Numbered from the stretch's first letter, positions 8,275 through 17,349 are shown. The stretch: DNA of 24,501 bases from an uncultured bacterium (GCA_937875295.1 CALLXS010000119.1:1-24501), one strand, 5' to 3'. The notes: a model not told the origin generated them from the sequence alone. Program-made: numbers and translations.

Positions 8275-9479
8275 AAGAAATGGATAAATTTGAAATGACT
8301 GCCACTACTGCCTTCGGATTAGAAGAAGTCCTAGCAGAAGAATTGTATAATATCGGAGCTGAAAATATTGAATTAGGAAATAAAATTGTCTATTTCTTAG
8401 GTGATAATACTGTACTTTATCGAGCAAATTTAGAACTTCGTACTGCAATTAGAGTACTAATTCCACAATTCTATTTTAAATTTAGAAATGAAAAAGAATT
8501 ATATGAAAATATTTTTGATATTGATTGGCAGGAAATTTTAAATCCAAATACTACATTAGCAATTAACTCCGCAGTGAAAAGCGAGAAATATACTAATTCT
8601 AATTTCATTTCTCTTAAGGTAAAAGATGCTATTGTCGACAAATTGCGTTCGCACTATGGTAAGCGACCTAATATTGATTTAGAAAATCCTTACTTAAGGT
8701 TGCATATCTTTATAATTAATGATAGTTGCACAATTTCATTTGATTCATCTGGCGAATCTCTTCACAAACGTGGTTATCGTACAGAACAAGGGGCAGCACC
8801 GATGAACGAGACACTTGCTGCAGGTATGATTTTAATTTCTGGATGGGACGGGCAATCAAATTTTGTTGATCCAATGTGCGGTTCTGGTACGATATTAATG
8901 GAAGCAGCATCAATTGCATATAATATTGCCCCCGGTAAAAATCGATCTCATTTTGGTTTTATGAATTTCCCTGATTATGACGAAGCTCTTTGGAATAAAA
9001 TTAAAGAAGATGCAATTAGTAGAGAAAGAGAATTTAAATTTAAAATTTTCGGCAGCGATGCTGATAAATCGGCAATTAAAAATGCAAAAGCTAATATTAT
9101 TAATGCTAATTTTGCTTGGAAAATTATTGTAAGGAATAAAGATTTTTTTGAATATTCAAAAGAATTTTTAATCGAAAATGAATTATTAGCTGATAATGAA
9201 AATGTCGCTACTATAATGATGAATCCTCCTTATGGAGAAAGAATTTCTCAAGATGATATTGAAGTATTTTATGAAAAAATTGGTGATACTCTAAAGCAAA
9301 ACTTTACTGGATATAATGCTTGGATTATTTCATCTAATAAACCAGCACTTAAGAAATTAGGGCTTAGAACATCTAAAAAGCTCACATTATTTAATGCTGG
9401 GTTAGAATGTAAATTCCATAAATATGAATTATATACCGGCTCAAGGAAATCCAAATACAATTTAACAGAAGAAAATTAA
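8271..9479 (+). CDS. RlmL/YpsC-like THUMP-domain RNA methyltransferase
   Basis: A 402-residue class I SAM-dependent methyltransferase. The N-terminus (TTAFGLEEVLAEELYNIGAE) is the ferredoxin-like domain of this family, residues about 50-160 fit a THUMP domain, and SLHKRGYRTEQGAAPMNETL (163-182) is the signature linker before the catalytic domain. The SAM-binding motif is VDPMCGSGTILMEAA (199-213) and the base-methylating motif is NPPYGE (318-323), which indicates N2-guanine methylation. The closest characterised relative is the N-terminal half of RlmL, which makes m2G2445 in 23S rRNA; the RlmK half is absent, as in many Bacteroidota and in YpsC. It overlaps the preceding SpoU gene by 4 bases; an ATG at 8280 is an alternative start. 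Confidence 0.9.
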   Translation: MKEMDKFEMTATTAFGLEEVLAEELYNIGAENIELGNKIVYFLGDNTVLYRANLELRTAIRVLIPQFYFKFRNEKELYENIFDIDWQEILNPNTTLAINSAVKSEKYTNSNFISLKVKDAIVDKLRSHYGKRPNIDLENPYLRLHIFIINDSCTISFDSSGESLHKRGYRTEQGAAPMNETLAAGMILISGWDGQSNFVDPMCGSGTILMEAASIAYNIAPGKNRSHFGFMNFPDYDEALWNKIKEDAISREREFKFKIFGSDADKSAIKNAKANIINANFAWKIIVRNKDFFEYSKEFLIENELLADNENVATIMMNPPYGERISQDDIEVFYEKIGDTLKQNFTGYNAWIISSNKPALKKLGLRTSKKLTLFNAGLECKFHKYELYTGSRKSKYNLTEEN

Positions 9480-9515
9480 TAATATAAATTTCTGATGCTA
9501 TGATCTATTAAAATA

Positions 9516-9548
9516 ATAAACCCTGAAATTTAAAAATTCAGGGTTTAT
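9516..9548. terminator. Bidirectional hairpin terminator between convergent genes
   Basis: A perfect 12-base-pair stem (ATAAACCCTGAA with TTCAGGGTTTAT) around a 9-base loop lies between the methyltransferase gene (stop 9479) and the receiver-protein gene read the other way (stop 9573). T/A-rich tracts flank both sides, so it can serve both. Confidence 0.75.
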
Positions 9549-9572
9549 CAAAAAAAGTCTTTTTAAAATAAT

Positions 9573-10766
9573 CTAATCTTTCACGTAAATATCACCAACA
9601 ATAGCATCTGTAGCATTGTGAGAAATAATTGCTTTAATTGATTTTGCTCTTAAAACAGCCCCATTTGGGATAATTTTTAATCCGGAATTTGTAATAATAT
9701 CTCTAGTTAGCACCATTCCTTCTTTTAATTCATGAAGTTTTATAGCTTTTTCTCTTGTGCCGGATTCTTGAGCAGCATTAAGGGCAAGAAATTGTTCTAA
9801 TAAAATTACGGCTCTATTATCGTAAAATCTACGAGATGATCTTTTAATAATATCTAGCGCTTCTGCTTTGGATTTTCTTAAAATTAATAGATCTAAATAA
9901 TCGCTAACTACTCTGATTAATCGCGATGCAAGTGGTATTTGCCATGATTGTTGCTTTTCTGGGAAGCCAGTGCCATCGAAATTTTCATACAAATGATAAA
10001 GAATATCAGCAGCGTCTTTAAATCTTCCTACTTTGCTTAGAATATCTTTTGATAAATTAGGCACTTGAGTCATTAATGGGTCAGTAGGCATTCCATCTAA
10101 AACAACAGGATTATTAACTAAATTATCTGGCAAACTAATTTTGCCACAGTCGCATAAAGAAGCAGCTATTTCTAAATCTCGGAGTTGTCCTTCGTCAAAT
10201 TCATTTAATTGCTTTGCCATCCATACAGTAATGCCCATTACATTGTGCATTTTTGCTATAGAATTAGGCATTCTTGCATGCAATAAATTATAACCAAAAG
10301 CTTTTAAATCGTTTATTGAACTTTCTAATTCATTAGCGATATCATGAAGTAAAATATTTTCTTCAGCTAATTTTTCTTTTAAATTAATATAACGAGAAGC
10401 TGAGCGTAATCGATAAACAAATTCTTCATTATTAAATGGTTTATTTATATAATCATCAGCACCTGCTTCGAGAATCTCCTTTTTAATTACCGAATCTGTA
10501 TTACCTGTTAGTGCAATAAAATAAATATCGTTAAAATTTGCATCTGCTCTAAGTCTTCTACAGAGGTCTAAGCCATTTAATTTTGGCATATCGTAGTCGC
10601 AAATAATAATATTAGGATGATACTCTTTTACTTTGTTATAAGCATCTAATCCATCTTCAGCTGAATATACATCTGCTAAATTAAATGAGTTTTTAATATA
10701 AGCCTTTAGCAGTAGCAAAATTGCTTCTTCGTCATCAACTATCAAGAAAGTAAGTAATTTAGGCAT
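9573..10766 (-). CDS. Response regulator with degenerate HD-GYP domain
   Basis: Residues 1-125 are a receiver domain with the acidic pair D11/D12, phospho-acceptor D57 in IIICDYDMP, T87 in ALTGNT and K109 in INKPF, so phosphorylation looks possible. Residues about 165-320 align with HD-GYP phosphodiesterases: AASLCDCGKISLPDNLV corresponds to the usual LLHDIGKIGIPD, and YENFDGTGFPE to HHERWDGSGYP. The HD histidine is Cys205, the downstream HP histidine is absent (QVPNL), and GYP reads GFP. Several metal ligands are thus missing, and cyclic-di-GMP hydrolysis is doubtful; it may bind rather than cleave. The last 60 residues (KEGMVLTRDIITNSGLKIIP) resemble the beta domain found after some HD-GYP/HDOD regulators. 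It starts one base after the motB stop, so it is cotranscribed and probably translationally coupled with the stator genes. Confidence 0.8.
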   Translation of the reverse strand: MPKLLTFLIVDDEEAILLLLKAYIKNSFNLADVYSAEDGLDAYNKVKEYHPNIIICDYDMPKLNGLDLCRRLRADANFNDIYFIALTGNTDSVIKKEILEAGADDYINKPFNNEEFVYRLRSASRYINLKEKLAEENILLHDIANELESSINDLKAFGYNLLHARMPNSIAKMHNVMGITVWMAKQLNEFDEGQLRDLEIAASLCDCGKISLPDNLVNNPVVLDGMPTDPLMTQVPNLSKDILSKVGRFKDAADILYHLYENFDGTGFPEKQQSWQIPLASRLIRVVSDYLDLLILRKSKAEALDIIKRSSRRFYDNRAVILLEQFLALNAAQESGTREKAIKLHELKEGMVLTRDIITNSGLKIIPNGAVLRAKSIKAIISHNATDAIVGDIYVKD

Positions 10767-10767
10767 A

Positions 10768-11715
10768 TTATTTTTTTGCTCCTAATTGTTCTTGAGATTC
10801 ATTTAAGAAAGTTTTGGAATTAATTTGTTTAATTAAAATACTAACTCTTCTATTCGACATATCGAAAGGATTATTTGGATTTCTTAATCGTCTATCAGCA
10901 AAACCGCTTACTTTATCAATTTGCCCATTCCATAAATAATTACTTAACACTCTGCGAGCTGCATTAGCTCTATCGTTTGATAATTCCCAGTTAGTATATG
11001 AAGATGATTTGCCATATTGCTGTGCGTCAGTATGTCCTTCTATTTCTATAATATTTGGTAGAGTAGATATTCTCTCTCCTAGCTGTTTCAAGATAGACAA
11101 AGCATCTTTGCTTAATCGAGCGCTTCCTACATCAAAGAATAAAGCATCTTTAGATTCAATTAATTCAATTCTAAGTCCTTCTTGAGTCATTTCAATTTTT
11201 ATATTAGACAAAATTTCTTTCATTGCAGGTTGTTGTGCAATTTGCTTAACGAAATCACTTCTCATTTCATTGCCTAATTTTTCTACATTGCTAGTAGCTT
11301 TAATACTATCATTTATTGCTTTTTGCAATATTCCGGCAGATATTGACCCAGCTAAGCTATCGCTATTGCCTTTATTAGTAAATGAAATGTCCATTGGTTT
11401 AGCTCCTTCGCCACTTCCAGAGCCCTTTTTGGTAGAAGGCATTACATTAAGATTAATTAGAGAACCATTTTTGGTTAATTCATATTTAAATAGTCCGGGA
11501 TCTTGGAAATATCCAGATACAGCTTGTTTTACTTCTTCACTAGAAGCAAGTATCCACATCACGATAAAGAAAGCCATCATAGCAGTAACGAAATCAGCAT
11601 AAGCCACTTTCCAAGCACCACCATGATGCCCGCCATGACCACCTTTTTTCACTTTCTTTATAATAATCGGTTGCTCTTTATGAGTACCTTTACCTGTATC
11701 TTTATCGTCAGCCAT
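10768..11715 (-). CDS. motB: Flagellar motor stator protein MotB
   Basis: MotB forms the proton-driven stator with MotA and anchors it to peptidoglycan. The 315-residue protein has a Gly/His-rich cytoplasmic leader (GGHGGHHGGAWKVAYAD), a single membrane helix (FVTAMMAFFIVMWILAS) that begins with the proton-binding Asp41, equivalent to E. coli Asp32, a long Gly/Ser-rich periplasmic linker, and a C-terminal OmpA-like domain with LFFDVGSARLSKDA (about 191-204) and IEIEGHTDAQQYG (about 222-234) that binds peptidoglycan. It lies 55 bases after motA and one base before the receiver-protein gene. The leader sequence type is that of proton- rather than sodium-type stators, but ion choice is not decided by sequence alone. 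Confidence 0.93.
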   Translation of the reverse strand: MADDKDTGKGTHKEQPIIIKKVKKGGHGGHHGGAWKVAYADFVTAMMAFFIVMWILASSEEVKQAVSGYFQDPGLFKYELTKNGSLINLNVMPSTKKGSGSGEGAKPMDISFTNKGNSDSLAGSISAGILQKAINDSIKATSNVEKLGNEMRSDFVKQIAQQPAMKEILSNIKIEMTQEGLRIELIESKDALFFDVGSARLSKDALSILKQLGERISTLPNIIEIEGHTDAQQYGKSSSYTNWELSNDRANAARRVLSNYLWNGQIDKVSGFADRRLRNPNNPFDMSNRRVSILIKQINSKTFLNESQEQLGAKK

Positions 11716-11770
11716 TTACTATTAATAACCTATGATTTTTTTATTTAAATTAATATTAGCACTAGAATAA

Positions 11771-12619
11771 TTAACCTTTTTTCACTGCTTCTTCTGTTTC
11801 TTTAAATGTTGGTCTATTGCTTGGGTCAATAGTTCTTCTACCATATTCGATAGCAACCGAAGCAGGCGCTCCCTTTGCAAAAGATAGCACAGATGCTTTA
11901 ATAGCTAAAATATAGCGAGATTCTTTACCTACGTTATAAGCCACATTAGATGCTATTGGACCAACTAATCCATAAGATAGCAAAATACCTAAGAATGTAC
12001 CTACTAATGCAGCTGCTACTTTTTCACCAACTACAGCAGCCCCTTGATTAATAGCACCCATTGTTGTAATAATACCAAGCACGGCTGCTACGATACCCAA
12101 TCCTGGGAAAGCGTCAGATACTACTTGAATAGCAGCAGGTGGGACGGATTCTTCTTCATGCAAAGCCTCAATGTCTAAATCCATTAACTCTTCTAAGTCA
12201 TGAGCAGGTACACCGCCCGATAATAATGTTTTAAGAGTATCTGTTAGAAATTCTACAGCATGATGATTTGCTAAGAAACTTGGATATTTTGAGAAAATGC
12301 TACTAGACTTTGGGTCTTCTACATGAGATTCAAGGGCAATTAATCCCTCTCTTTTCGCATATTGAAATATTTCATAGAGCATTTGCAATAATTCAATATA
12401 GCTTTTTTTGCTTACTTTTGCTCCCTTTAATGTACCTAATACACCAGCAATAGTTTGCTTCACTACAGATAAGGGATTTGCAATCAGAAAGCTACCGATA
12501 GCAGCACCACCAATTATCAAAAATTCACCTGGTTGCCATAGCACTGCTATATCGCCGTGTAACATATACCCGCCGATTACAGAACCGAATACAACCAGAA
12601 TGCCGATTAATACAAACAT
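11771..12619 (-). CDS. motA: Flagellar motor stator protein MotA
   Basis: MotA is the ion-channel and torque-generating stator subunit in the inner membrane. The 282-residue protein has two N-terminal membrane helices (about 2-20 and 31-49), a large cytoplasmic loop and two more helices (about 171-192 and 199-225). The loop keeps Arg90 and an acidic residue at 97, matching the torque residues R90 and E98 of E. coli; the conserved prolines are Pro172 in SDAFPGLGIVAAVLGII and Pro221 in GLVGPIASNVAYN. It precedes motB by 55 bases and follows the TPR lipoprotein gene by 44 bases on the same strand. No flagellin, hook or switch genes lie in this window. Confidence 0.93.
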   Translation of the reverse strand: MFVLIGILVVFGSVIGGYMLHGDIAVLWQPGEFLIIGGAAIGSFLIANPLSVVKQTIAGVLGTLKGAKVSKKSYIELLQMLYEIFQYAKREGLIALESHVEDPKSSSIFSKYPSFLANHHAVEFLTDTLKTLLSGGVPAHDLEELMDLDIEALHEEESVPPAAIQVVSDAFPGLGIVAAVLGIITTMGAINQGAAVVGEKVAAALVGTFLGILLSYGLVGPIASNVAYNVGKESRYILAIKASVLSFAKGAPASVAIEYGRRTIDPSNRPTFKETEEAVKKG

Positions 12620-12663
12620 TTAATTTATTTTCCTACACTTTTTTTGTTTCTCGTTATTTTTTT

Positions 12664-14253
12664 CTATTGATATACCTTATCGGTTAAATCAATTTTTTTT
12701 TTAATATTATATGCCTTCAGCCAATTTAAGACTGCTCCTACGATATCGCCTTTTGCTAATAAAATATAGGAAAGGTGAATGTAGCCTTCTTCTTCATTTG
12801 GTAGCAATTTTAATGCCGAGCTTACATATTTATATGCTTCTTCTTTGTTACCAATTAAAAATTGAATCCAACCATAAGTGTCTATAATATTAGGATTATC
12901 TGGTTGAAGTTTGATAGATATATCGGCATATTTTAGTGCTTTATTTAGGTCTTTCCCAGAAATAGATAAAAAATAAGAATAATTATTTAATAAATTAGGA
13001 TTTTCGGGGAAATATTCCACTGCTAAATCATAATACTTTATAGCGGAATCTATATTTTTAATTAGTGAATATGTATCACCAAGAGCAATTAATAAGTATT
13101 TTCTTGTAGAATCTCTATAATATTCTCGTTTATATAAATTAATTAAAAAATCATATTCTTTATAATTAGCTAAAAGTGACGTAAGAATAGTATATTGCTC
13201 TGGAGAATAAAATGTCAATGAATCTCGATTATTATTAATCAATTGCATTGCATAATCATAATATTGGTAATTTATATTAGTAATTACTGAAAAAAGTAAA
13301 TAGTTTTTTTGCTTTCCGGCGCTATTGTTATAGTATTCTCTTGCTGTGAGAGAATCATTAATATTTAAATATAAATTCCCAAGGAAAACATTTTTTAAAT
13401 CTTGTTCTAAACCAGAAGTATTTATAGAGTTAATTAATTTATGAGCTACATTTAAATGAAAAGTATGCTTAAAAAGCGAATAAGGGTAAATTGAAGCTAA
13501 TAATCCATTAAATACATTAGCAGATGCATATTTTTGCAATGTATCGATATACTTTATACTATTTACTAGATTATTATTTTTTATATTTTCTTCAGTTAAT
13601 TTATTTATAATATGGTTGCTTATTTCAGGCGAAGTAAGATATTTTTCCTCATAAGCAAGGTAATTCTGTTCATCTTTTAAAAATAGATAAATATCCATCA
13701 AATAGAGATATAATTCATAATTGTTATATTCATCGATGCAATTTTTAATAATTTCTATAGATTTAGCTATATCTATATTTGAATATAGGTATGCTAATCT
13801 TAGCTTTTGTTCTTCAGTATTTTCGTATTTTAGTAGAGAATTTGTAAGTTCTATTGCTTTTAGTTTGTCATTTTTATTATCATATAAATCAATTAATATA
13901 TGGTAAGATAATACAAATGTTGAATCGATTGCAATTGCTTTCTCGAAATTATTTATAGCATAGTCGAATTCGGCGATCTGCAAATAGCATTCACCAATAT
14001 TATGGTAAGTCTGAGCTGATGGGAAATAGTCTGCAGAAAACTTATAATCTTGAATAGCGTCTAAAAAATTATTAGTAATTTGATTTGATTTTGCTGATAT
14101 AAAATATGATTGTGCTAAGCGAAATCTTAAATCTGGAGTAAATTCATTAATAAATGTTATCTTATCAATACTTACTTTTTTCCCCGAGGAGCAAGCAAAT
14201 ATCGATAAAATAGAAAGTAATAATATTAATGATATGATGATTCTTTTAATCAA
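12664..14253 (-). CDS. TPR-repeat lipoprotein
   Basis: A 529-residue protein with a lipoprotein signal peptide: KRIIISLILLLSILSIFAC, lipidation at Cys21 in the lipobox IFAC, then SSGKK. From residue 45 onwards it is built of helical TPR units, best seen as DYFPSAQTYHNIGECYLQIA, DYAINNFEKAIAID and, near the C-terminus, SAIKYYDLAVEYFPENPNLL, then NIIDTYGWIQFLIGNKEEAY and SALKLLPNEEEGYIHLSYIL. Central repeats are degenerate. It probably sits on the periplasmic face of the inner or outer membrane as a scaffold. Its stop is 44 bases before motA with no hairpin between them, so it may head a TPR-motA-motB-regulator operon. Its exact function is unknown. Confidence 0.85.
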   Translation of the reverse strand: MIKRIIISLILLLSILSIFACSSGKKVSIDKITFINEFTPDLRFRLAQSYFISAKSNQITNNFLDAIQDYKFSADYFPSAQTYHNIGECYLQIAEFDYAINNFEKAIAIDSTFVLSYHILIDLYDNKNDKLKAIELTNSLLKYENTEEQKLRLAYLYSNIDIAKSIEIIKNCIDEYNNYELYLYLMDIYLFLKDEQNYLAYEEKYLTSPEISNHIINKLTEENIKNNNLVNSIKYIDTLQKYASANVFNGLLASIYPYSLFKHTFHLNVAHKLINSINTSGLEQDLKNVFLGNLYLNINDSLTAREYYNNSAGKQKNYLLFSVITNINYQYYDYAMQLINNNRDSLTFYSPEQYTILTSLLANYKEYDFLINLYKREYYRDSTRKYLLIALGDTYSLIKNIDSAIKYYDLAVEYFPENPNLLNNYSYFLSISGKDLNKALKYADISIKLQPDNPNIIDTYGWIQFLIGNKEEAYKYVSSALKLLPNEEEGYIHLSYILLAKGDIVGAVLNWLKAYNIKKKIDLTDKVYQ

Positions 14254-14297
14254 ATTAGGTAATTATTTTAGACAATTATACAAAATATTTTAATATA

Positions 14298-14305
14298 CAA
14301 ATATA
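14298..14305 (-). promoter_or_regulatory. Bacteroidota-type -7 element before the TPR lipoprotein / motAB operon
   Basis: TATATTTG on the minus strand (14305-14298) matches TAnnTTTG and lies 44 bases before the ATG at 14253. No TTTG is seen at the -33 position. Confidence 0.4.
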
Positions 14306-14394
14306 AGATATTAAAAATTAATAATTTCTATAATTTATAAAAAATTCATAAAGAAAAAATATACTTTGATTATAGTATTTATATAATTTTTCAA

Positions 14395-15384
14395 TTATAA
14401 TTTTAGGATATTTTCACCTTCGCTTTGGCTGATTGGTATAATCAACTCTGGGTTAATTTCTTCTTCGGTAAATATACCAAAGCTATCTTTAATATGCTTT
14501 ATGTCCCAATAAGCCCAGGGGATATCTATTTCTTTAATTAATTTGCTAAATTCCTCAATCCACACACATCTGCTTAGTTCGTCGGCTCCGGTTCCTACTC
14601 CATATTCGCCTAAAAATATTGGGACATTATTTTTTATTGACCAATTTTTTACTTTATAAAAATCTTGTCTAATTATATTTATTTCATTTTTATTGATTGG
14701 GAAGACTAAACCAGTTTCTAAATTAGTCCATGATAAACCTTGATGCGTAAATTGATAGGGACTATATGAATGGAATGTATAAATTAAATTTTCATCTGGA
14801 TAAATGTTTGATTCAGCTAAAGACCAAGCGGCATTCCAATTATTAGCTCCTAGAATTATTGTGCGAGAATTTTCACCAAAATCAATTTCACGAATTGCGC
14901 TAATTATTGCCGATTGCACAATAAATAAATTTTCATTTGTGATTAAATTATTAGGTTCATTCTTAATTTCAAAGAAAACATTTTCTTTCGGCAAATTAAT
15001 ATATTTTTCTGTAAGGTGCTTCCATAGAGCTGATAAACGCTGAATATGTAGCTTATAATTATCATTGGTAAGGATAGGTCCGTGATGATTGCATAAAATT
15101 AAGTTCATTTTAAGCTCGCTACACCATTTTATTACTTCGTCAATTATCGAATATACTCTTGATTGTAATTTTAAGGAATAAGGAGGTTCCATTTCCGCAA
15201 GCCATTCAAATAAGACTGGTAGGCGGACAGTATTCATTCCAAAAGATTTCATTATCTCTAAATCATTAAATAAATATACTTTTTCTTTTGGATAATCTTG
15301 TTGCCAAAATGCATCTAACCAATTATTTAAATTAAAACCTTTTCCTAAATTTTTTGCTCGTTTATTAGCAATGGAATCAAACAT
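14395..15384 (-). CDS. GH5-family glycoside hydrolase without signal peptide
   Basis: A 329-residue TIM-barrel glycosidase of family GH5 (cellulase/endoglucanase-like). The conserved residues are all in order: Arg54 in NTVRLPVLFEW, His100-His101 in ILCNHHGP, the acid/base pair Asn142-Glu143 in FFEIKNEPN, His205 and Tyr207 in YTFHSYSPY, the nucleophile Glu260 in PIFLGEYG and Trp293 in WAYWD. It should cleave beta-1,4-linked glucans, mannans or related oligosaccharides. Unlike most GH5 enzymes it begins directly with MFDSIANKRAKNLGKGFNL, with no signal peptide, lipobox or T9SS tail, suggesting it acts on imported oligosaccharides or that the signal was lost. It stands alone on its strand, 141 bases before the TPR gene. 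A LacI-type palindrome lies 44 bases upstream. Confidence 0.85.
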   Translation of the reverse strand: MFDSIANKRAKNLGKGFNLNNWLDAFWQQDYPKEKVYLFNDLEIMKSFGMNTVRLPVLFEWLAEMEPPYSLKLQSRVYSIIDEVIKWCSELKMNLILCNHHGPILTNDNYKLHIQRLSALWKHLTEKYINLPKENVFFEIKNEPNNLITNENLFIVQSAIISAIREIDFGENSRTIILGANNWNAAWSLAESNIYPDENLIYTFHSYSPYQFTHQGLSWTNLETGLVFPINKNEINIIRQDFYKVKNWSIKNNVPIFLGEYGVGTGADELSRCVWIEEFSKLIKEIDIPWAYWDIKHIKDSFGIFTEEEINPELIIPISQSEGENILKL

Positions 15385-15428
15385 ATTTTTAAAAATTGTG
15401 ATATTCGATATAATTGAATTTTAAAACC

Positions 15429-15440
15429 AAAAACGTTTTT
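15429..15440. promoter_or_regulatory. LacI-type palindromic operator candidate
   Basis: AAAAACGTTTTT is a perfect 12-base palindrome centred on CG, the shape of LacI/GalR-family operators. It lies in the divergent intergenic region, 44 bases before the GH5 start and 114 before the lipoprotein start. The sequence alone does not prove binding. Confidence 0.35.
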
Positions 15441-15518
15441 CGAGATTAATTATTTATACATTAATTTTTAATTCGCTTTCATTGAAATATTTAATATCTC
15501 TAATTCTTAGATTATTAT

Positions 15519-15526
15519 TATTTTTG
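15519..15526 (+). promoter_or_regulatory. Bacteroidota-type -7 element before the Ig-like lipoprotein gene
   Basis: TATTTTTG matches TAnnTTTG and lies 28 bases before the ATG at 15555. No properly spaced -33 TTTG is visible, and the region is T-rich, so the match could be chance. Confidence 0.3.
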
Positions 15527-15554
15527 TATTTTGTAGGATTAATATCCAGAAAAT

Positions 15555-17276
15555 ATGATAAATATCACTAACAAAAATATATTTATTAAATTCATTATTC
15601 TAATTTTCATTGGAATACTTTTAATATTGAATTCCTGTGCGGTAATTAAAGCTCCTTCCGGTGGACCAGATGATACTACTCCTCCAGAAATAGTAGAAGT
15701 ATATCCAGAAAATAATTCAATAAACTATAATGGCGAAACTATTTATTTTAAATTTAATGAATATCTTGATAAATCATCCGTTGTAGAAAATGTGCGAATA
15801 TCACCAAAATTTACTCCTGATTTCTCATGGACTGGTAAAAAATTAAAAATAAAGCCCAAAAGCGATCTTATGCCTAATACAACTTATAGTATCACTTTAG
15901 AGCCGGGATATAAAGATATTGTAGGTAATAAACCTGATAATTCTTACTCCATAATTTTTTCTACCGGTAATTATTTAGATAGTGGTTTCATCGGTGGTAC
16001 TACTAAAAATGCTATGGGATATAGCGTTTTTTTATATAACATTTCTAATATAAATCCAGATACTTTAAATATTAAGCATACTAAACCAAATTATATTGCT
16101 AAAATCGGCGAAAGCGGTGAATATTCTGTTCTTGCATTACCAGATGCTACTTATAGATTATTTTTAGTTAATGATCAAAATTTAGATGAACTTTATAATG
16201 AAGGAATTGAAGAAATTTCAGCCTATAGCAAAGATATTATCCTTAATCAGCGGATAAAACAAAACAATACTTCATTCTACGAAACTAAAATTGTAGATAA
16301 AAATCCCCCTGAATTACTTGAATCTATAAGTTTAGCAGAACAAATTATTCAACTCTCTATGAACGAAGAAATTGATACATTTTCTTTAAATTCAACCGCT
16401 TTTATATTGCTCGACTCGCTCACAAATGAAAAAATTAAAATCAATGCAGCAATAATTTCGCAAAAAGATAATAAGAATATTTTGCTATATAGTGATAAAA
16501 AAATGATAAATAATAATTATTACCGAATTATTATTGATAATTTATTATTTCCAATAAAAGATATAAGTGGTAATAAAATTAATAGTAAAATCACTTCTGA
16601 GCCTTTCCAATATGTCGCATCTGACACTATTACTGCATTTAATTTAATGTCATCAATTTCCGACAACTCTACAAATATTAGTTTATCGCCTAAAATCAAT
16701 ATTATATTTTCATTTCCAATTTCAAATCCAGAAGTAGGAGAAATCATATTAAATTTTAACGATAGCAAGAAAAATTTACCGACAAAATATGAGTTTATTA
16801 ATTCTAACACAATATCAATTTCACCTGTCAATAGATTAAATAGTAATTCAAATTATAAAATTTCAATACCAATAAAAGGAATAGTTTCTGCTATTGGTCA
16901 GAGACTACCAGATACTACACTTATACTAAATTTCTTAACTGAAGACCTAAGACTAAATGGGTCATTATCAGGCAATTTGAGAATTAATGGAGCCACTGGG
17001 ACAGTTGCTGGTAATTATTATATTGTTTTAACTAAAACTGACGGAAAATTTGACGAACTTTCTATGGTCGATTCAACCGCAAAATGGGAATATTTAAGTC
17101 TGACAGAAGGCGAATATGTAATAAATGTGTTTAAAGATGAAAATAATAATGGGAAATATGATAGCGGAAGTATTTATCCCTTTATTCCTGCAGAAAAATA
17201 TTTTTTAGTTAATAAGAAAGTAAATGTTGTGCAGAGATGGAAGGTAGAAGATATAATAATAGATATTACTGAATAA
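15555..17276 (+). CDS. Lipoprotein with Ig-like (Big_5-type) domains
   Basis: A 573-residue lipoprotein: a hydrophobic signal (FIKFIILIFIGILLILNSC) with lipidation at Cys28, followed by the motif APSGGPDDTTPPEIVEVYPE that opens a bacterial Ig-like domain (Big_5/SbsA type, about residues 40-135: YFKFNEYLDKSSVVENVRIS, then PNTTYSITL and DIVGNKPDNSYSIIFSTG). A second copy of that fold is likely at about 355-460 (NISLSPKINIIFSFPIS ... LPDTTLILNFLTE). The C-terminus has a calcium-binding-like FKDENNNGKYDSGS loop followed by a PAEKYF segment. This architecture is common and conserved in Bacteroidota as an outer-membrane lipoprotein of unknown function. It is monocistronic, ending at a strong convergent terminator. 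Confidence 0.8.
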   Translation: MINITNKNIFIKFIILIFIGILLILNSCAVIKAPSGGPDDTTPPEIVEVYPENNSINYNGETIYFKFNEYLDKSSVVENVRISPKFTPDFSWTGKKLKIKPKSDLMPNTTYSITLEPGYKDIVGNKPDNSYSIIFSTGNYLDSGFIGGTTKNAMGYSVFLYNISNINPDTLNIKHTKPNYIAKIGESGEYSVLALPDATYRLFLVNDQNLDELYNEGIEEISAYSKDIILNQRIKQNNTSFYETKIVDKNPPELLESISLAEQIIQLSMNEEIDTFSLNSTAFILLDSLTNEKIKINAAIISQKDNKNILLYSDKKMINNNYYRIIIDNLLFPIKDISGNKINSKITSEPFQYVASDTITAFNLMSSISDNSTNISLSPKINIIFSFPISNPEVGEIILNFNDSKKNLPTKYEFINSNTISISPVNRLNSNSNYKISIPIKGIVSAIGQRLPDTTLILNFLTEDLRLNGSLSGNLRINGATGTVAGNYYIVLTKTDGKFDELSMVDSTAKWEYLSLTEGEYVINVFKDENNNGKYDSGSIYPFIPAEKYFLVNKKVNVVQRWKVEDIIIDITE

Positions 17277-17289
17277 TATTTATAAAGTA

Positions 17290-17321
17290 AAAATCCATTT
17301 TTATTTCTAAAAATGGATTTT
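17290..17321. terminator. Bidirectional hairpin terminator between convergent genes
   Basis: A perfect 13-base-pair stem (AAAATCCATTTTT with AAAAATGGATTTT) with a 6-base loop sits between the Ig-like lipoprotein gene (stop 17276) and the FadL-like gene (stop 17350). A/T-rich arms supply U tracts in both directions. Confidence 0.8.
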
Positions 17322-17349
17322 ACTAAATTAAAAAATATATAAATTGAAC

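Noticed and set aside
9573..10766. Active HD-GYP c-di-GMP phosphodiesterase
   Set aside because: The HD histidine is Cys205 and a second metal-binding histidine is missing, so catalysis is not supported.
11270..11602. Plus-strand frame opposite motB
   Set aside because: Antisense shadow of a secure motB gene.
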